NCBI RefSeq assembly: GCF_000407485.1
Contig: NZ_ASWD01000001.1
Location: forward strand, 1,240,001-1,304,000
Reading direction: 5' to 3'
DNA length: 64,000 nt
DNA from: Enterococcus pallens ATCC BAA-351
GTDB taxonomy: Bacteria > Bacillota > Bacilli > Lactobacillales > Enterococcaceae
Below the pieces are notes generated by a model. It saw only the letters and a list, made by a program, of their open reading frames with translations. It had not been told where the DNA came from and did not search any database. Every line of letters starts with the position of its first letter. The stretch's first letter is position 1. Shown here piece by piece: positions 61,031 through 64,000 of this stretch. The translations under genes and the position numbers were made by a program.

Positions 61031-61729
61031 ATGACAGTAGAAATTAAACAACCCTTTTTTGTCTTTAACCCAAAATCCTATCTTTATGGTGAAGAACTGT
61101 TAAGACTAGCACAACGGGCAGATGAATTAGCAGCAAAATATCCGGAATGCACAGTATTAGTGACTGTGCCATTTGCTGACATTAGTGCAGTAAAGCAAGC
61201 AACTGAGAAAATCGTGGTTACAGCTCAACATATAGACGGGATCAGGCCTGGTCGAGGAATCGGTCATGTTCTACCAGAATCGGTTTATCATGCTGGAGCA
61301 AGAGCCGTTTTCTTAAATCATGCCGAACGACCTTTGACCTTAGCCGGACTGGCCCAAGCAATGAAGCGAGCTAAGGAACTAGGAATGAAGACAATTGTGT
61401 GTGCAGATTCTATTGATGAGGCAAGAGCAGTGGCAATTTTAGGAGCAGACATTATTTTATGCGAACCAACTGAACTAATTGGCACCGGTCAAACCAGCGG
61501 AAGCGATTATATTGAAGAAACCAATCAAGCCATTAAAGAAATTAATCCTGACATCTTAGTCATGCAGGCAGCCGGTATCAGCAGTGGGGAAGATGTATAT
61601 CGCACGATTAAGCTGGGAGCGGATGGGACTGGCTGTACTAGTGGTATTACTAACGCAGCTTCACCGGCGGATATGCTAACTGAGATGGTTGAAGCAGTGG
61701 TGCAAGCATACAAAGAAAGAGGTAAATAG
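61031..61729 (+). CDS. Archaeal-type triosephosphate isomerase homologue
   Basis: 232 residues, shorter than the usual bacterial enzyme of about 250. The catalytic set is intact: Asn13/Lys15 in 'VFNPKSY', His98 in 'FLNHAER' and Glu145 in 'CEPTELIGTG'. The 'EPTELIGTG', 'AAGISSGEDV' and 'TSGITNAASP' blocks resemble archaeal TIM rather than the bacterial 'YEPVWAIGTG' form. It sits between a ketose-phosphate aldolase and YjbQ. It may act on a four-carbon ketose phosphate, as the TIM-like isomerases of erythritol pathways do, rather than on glycolytic triose phosphates. Substrate inferred. Confidence 0.85.
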   Translation: MTVEIKQPFFVFNPKSYLYGEELLRLAQRADELAAKYPECTVLVTVPFADISAVKQATEKIVVTAQHIDGIRPGRGIGHVLPESVYHAGARAVFLNHAERPLTLAGLAQAMKRAKELGMKTIVCADSIDEARAVAILGADIILCEPTELIGTGQTSGSDYIEETNQAIKEINPDILVMQAAGISSGEDVYRTIKLGADGTGCTSGITNAASPADMLTEMVEAVVQAYKERGK

Positions 61730-62248
61730 ATGAAGGTTATCCATGAACAATTATCCATTAAAACACAAGCAGGGAAAGTCAGCTATATTGATATTACCGC
61801 TGATTTACGCAAAACGATTGAGTCAGCTGGATTAAAGAATGGCTTTTGTGCCATCACTACCCCACATACAACTTGTTCAGTCATTTTTGAAGAATATGTT
61901 CATGACAAGGACTGGAAGGGGGATGAGTATCTGCAGGTAGACCAAAATCGGATTTTGGAGAAATTAATTCCTCGCCAATTGACTGAATCAGACTATCTTT
62001 ATCCTGGGCCAGAGCATGTAGAGTTTTTAAAAGAATTAGCCGCGGCTGATCCGAATTATTTGCCTGATCCAGTATCTATTTTAAATGCGGACGCTCATAT
62101 TAAAGGTTCTCTTTTCGGAGCCAGCGAAACGGTCATCGTCAAAGATGGACAACCTTTAATTGGCTCTGTTGGTTATTTATATTTTGTTGATTGGGATCAA
62201 AATCGTGAACGAACAAGAACCTGCAACTTAATGTTGATGGGTGAGTAA
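61730..62248 (+). CDS. YjbQ-family protein (UPF0047)
   Basis: 172 residues, starting immediately after the TIM-like gene stop. The conserved blocks 'ITTPHTTCSVIFEE' and 'NADAHIKGSLFGAS' followed by 'VGYLYFVDWD' are typical of UPF0047/YjbQ, some of which show weak thiamine-phosphate synthase activity in vitro. Here it is translationally coupled to the aldolase operon, so a role in sugar-phosphate metabolism is more likely than in thiamine synthesis. Confidence 0.88.
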   Translation: MKVIHEQLSIKTQAGKVSYIDITADLRKTIESAGLKNGFCAITTPHTTCSVIFEEYVHDKDWKGDEYLQVDQNRILEKLIPRQLTESDYLYPGPEHVEFLKELAAADPNYLPDPVSILNADAHIKGSLFGASETVIVKDGQPLIGSVGYLYFVDWDQNRERTRTCNLMLMGE

Positions 62249-62297
62249 AAAAGACCAATCATTGCTTTCTTTTCATAAGCAGTGATTGGTCTTTTTC
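62248..62297. terminator. Bidirectional terminator between yjbQ and ndk
   Basis: AAAAAGACCAATCA (62248-62261) / TGATTGGTCTTTTT (62283-62296), perfect 14-bp outer stem. Confidence 0.85.
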
Positions 62298-62298
62298 A

Positions 62299-62703
62299 TT
62301 ATAAATGACTGAAGAATCGCTGGATTTCAATCGCAGCATTTTCAGGTGAGTCGGAGGCATGAACGATATTTTCGGTAGTGCTGCAGGCAAAATCACCACG
62401 GATAGTTCCGGGTACCGCTTTCAAAACGTTCGTGGCTCCAAGCATTTGACGCACCAATGCAATCGCATCATTTCCTTCTAATAGTAAAAAAACAACGGGA
62501 CCTGAAGTCATGTAAGCAATCAGCTCAGGAAAAAAGGCTTTATCCTTTAAATGAGCATAGTGACTTTTTGCAATGTCTTCAGAAATTACGCCTTGATACA
62601 TTTCCTTAATTGTTAAATTCTTATCCTCAAAGCGTTGGATGATACGGCCAGTCAGCTTGCGCTTTACGCCATCCGGTTTGATAATAACTAGTGTTTGCTC
62701 CAT
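62299..62703 (-). CDS. ndk: Nucleoside diphosphate kinase
   Basis: 134 residues. The phospho-histidine is His115 in 'NIVHASDS', with 'IIKPDGVKR' at the N-terminus and 'GPVVFLLLEG' in the middle. The length is a little shorter than typical (140). It balances nucleoside triphosphate pools. AAAGGAG lies before the ATG, in the region after the phosphoketolase terminator. Confidence 0.95.
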   Translation of the reverse strand: MEQTLVIIKPDGVKRKLTGRIIQRFEDKNLTIKEMYQGVISEDIAKSHYAHLKDKAFFPELIAYMTSGPVVFLLLEGNDAIALVRQMLGATNVLKAVPGTIRGDFACSTTENIVHASDSPENAAIEIQRFFSHL

Positions 62704-62731
62704 ATCTATTCATCTCCTTTTTTTAATCAAT

Positions 62732-62767
62732 AAAGGAGGCTTAGCCTAAACTAAACCTCCTAAAAAA
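62732..62767 (-). terminator. Terminator of the phosphoketolase gene
   Basis: AGGAGGCTTAG and CTAAACCTCCT form a hairpin with one mismatch between 62734 and 62761; the minus strand carries the following T-rich stretch. It lies between the phosphoketolase stop and ndk. Confidence 0.65.
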
Positions 62768-62769
62768 AC

Positions 62770-64000
62770 TTAACGTTGTGGAACAACTACTTTCAGTGCT
62801 TCCCATTTCCAATTAGCAACTTCTGGAATATCTGTTCCTTCCGCACGAATGTAGTCATGGTGATATTGGAGTGTTTCATCCATTTTAGCAGAAAATTCAG
62901 CTGCTTGGGAACCGTAAACGGCATTTGCTGCATCTTGTGCTAAGTGGAAGCGATCCATTTCACTAAAGACACGCATGTCAAATGGCGTAGTAATATCCCC
63001 ATTTTCACGATAACCGTGAATATGAATGTTGTGGTTATTCCGATCAAAGAAGATATCTCTAACCATGCCTTCATAACCATGGAAGGCAAAGACGATTGGT
63101 TTATCAGTGGTAAATAGCGCATCAAACTCCTCGTTGCTTAAGCCGCGTGGGTCTACATCTGGATGACGCAATTTCAAAATATCTACCACATTAATGAAGC
63201 GAATCTTCAATTCTGGGAATTGTTTGTTCAAGATCGAAACCGCTGCTAATGCTTCCAAGTTTGGCTCAGTTCCAGCTGCAGCAATCACTAAATCAGGTTC
63301 TTGACCGTTATCGGTACTCGCCCAATCGATCACCTTCAAGCCTTTGTCGACTAATTCTTCTGCTTCCGCTGCTGAATAGAACTGTGGACGTGGATGCTTG
63401 CTGGAAACAATCAAGTTAATCACTTGTTTGTCTTGCATCGCTTTATCCATCACGGCCATTAAGCTGTTGGCATCTGCTGGTAAATATTCCCGAATAAATT
63501 CTGGTTTCTTTTCCGCTAAATGAGTCAAGATACCAGGGTCTTGGTGAGTATAGCCATTATGATCCTGCTGGAACACGGTAGAAGTCGCAATCACATTCAG
63601 AGCAGGATACTGTTTACGCCAAGAATGAGCACTGGCTTTGCGCATCCACTTGAAATGTTGCGTCAACATAGAATCTACTACTCTTAAGAAAGACTCATAG
63701 CTGGCAAAGAACCCATGACGACCGGTTAAAACATATCCTTCTAAGAAACCTTCCGCTTGGTGTTCAGATAATTGGCCATCGATTACCCGGCCAACGGAAG
63801 ACTGCCACTCATCAGTACTGTCTTTTGGTTCCAGCCACTGACGATCAGTTACTTCGAAGACCTTGTTTAAACGATTGGATTTTGTTTCATCAGGTCCAAA
63901 AATCCGGAAGTTGGTAGGATTTTCTGTGATCATGTCTCGAGCTTGTTGACCAAAGACGATCATATCCTGAGCCATCACTGCACCAGGGATGGTTGTATCG
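62770..64000 (-). CDS. xpkA: Xylulose-5-phosphate/fructose-6-phosphate phosphoketolase, C-terminal part (cut by window edge)
   Basis: At least 410 residues of the C-terminal half; the frame continues past 64000 without a start, so about half of the protein (usually about 790 residues) is outside. '[18 protein letters not shown]' (63530-63583), '[10 protein letters not shown]' and '[17 protein letters not shown]' are typical phosphoketolase blocks. It splits xylulose 5-phosphate or fructose 6-phosphate to acetyl phosphate with thiamine diphosphate, the key enzyme of heterofermentative sugar breakdown. Confidence 0.95.
   Translation of the reverse strand, partial: DTTIPGAVMAQDMIVFGQQARDMITENPTNFRIFGPDETKSNRLNKVFEVTDRQWLEPKDSTDEWQSSVGRVIDGQLSEHQAEGFLEGYVLTGRHGFFASYESFLRVVDSMLTQHFKWMRKASAHSWRKQYPALNVIATSTVFQQDHNGYTHQDPGILTHLAEKKPEFIREYLPADANSLMAVMDKAMQDKQVINLIVSSKHPRPQFYSAAEAEELVDKGLKVIDWASTDNGQEPDLVIAAAGTEPNLEALAAVSILNKQFPELKIRFINVVDILKLRHPDVDPRGLSNEEFDALFTTDKPIVFAFHGYEGMVRDIFFDRNNHNIHIHGYRENGDITTPFDMRVFSEMDRFHLAQDAANAVYGSQAAEFSAKMDETLQYHHDYIRAEGTDIPEVANWKWEALKVVVPQR

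Overview
The window looks like chromosome of an Enterococcus-type lactic acid bacterium (Lactobacillales). The DNA is AT-rich, ribosome binding sites are strong AGGAGG types, and there are many PTS sugar transporters. CcpA-type cre sites, an LPXTG wall-anchored protein, a xylulose-5-phosphate phosphoketolase and a dhaD-dhaM-dhaK-dhaL glycerol operon are also present. I cannot fix the species. No rRNA, tRNA, CRISPR array, intact transposase or phage genes were seen. Both edges cut genes: an AraC/GH39 regulator on the left and phosphoketolase on the right.

Layout: (1) 1-6.85 kb: the AraC-GH39 fusion regulator, then a PocR-type AraC regulator divergent from the glycerol dehydrogenase/PTS-dihydroxyacetone kinase operon. 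(2) 7.0-14.6 kb: a 5' remnant of a group IIC intron behind the dha terminator, then a seven-gene operon. It encodes a GPH symporter, a Gfo/Idh/MocA oxidoreductase, a TIM-barrel protein plus a small DUF6379-like protein (matching the two subunits of C-glycoside deglycosidase), a second oxidoreductase, a second TIM-barrel isomerase and a ROK sugar kinase. This is the most interesting system in the window: it reads as a complete uptake, 3-oxidation, C-C (or O-) glycosidic cleavage, sugar recovery and phosphorylation pathway. (3) 14.7-20 kb: a mannose-family PTS with mannose-6-phosphate isomerase and a GntR regulator, divergent from a DeoC-type aldolase, with matching palindromes in the shared promoter region. 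(4) 20-28.3 kb: a HAD phosphatase, a lipoprotein, a YoeB toxin remnant, two AraC-GyrI regulators, an M28 peptidase, a PfkB kinase cluster with an RpiR/SIS remnant, and a small membrane protein. (5) 28.7-38 kb: IMP dehydrogenase, a MoxR/DUF58/transglutaminase module, a WYL regulator with a GyrI-like protein, and a metallophosphoesterase. (6) 38-43 kb: a LacI regulator, a small membrane protein, decayed CobB and acetyltransferase fragments, a YozG/DUF2975 pair and an LPXTG surface protein. (7) 43-49.1 kb: a cellobiose/beta-glucoside PTS operon with GH1 phospho-glucosidase and a LicR-type regulator. (8) 49.2-55.7 kb: an AT-rich gap, a glycosyltransferase, and a LacI-regulated sucrose/fructan PTS with a GH32 hydrolase. 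(9) 56-59 kb: an SOS-type Y-family polymerase cassette and a DJ-1/PfpI protein. (10) 59.1-64 kb: a SorC regulator divergent from aldolase, an archaeal-type triosephosphate isomerase and YjbQ, then nucleoside diphosphate kinase and phosphoketolase.

Together this is a carbohydrate-scavenging region: several self-contained sugar modules each carry their own regulator, operator and usually a cre site. Small decayed fragments (group II intron, YoeB, RpiR, CobB, acetyltransferase) mark earlier insertions or deletions between modules. All family calls were made by reading motifs; no database search was run.
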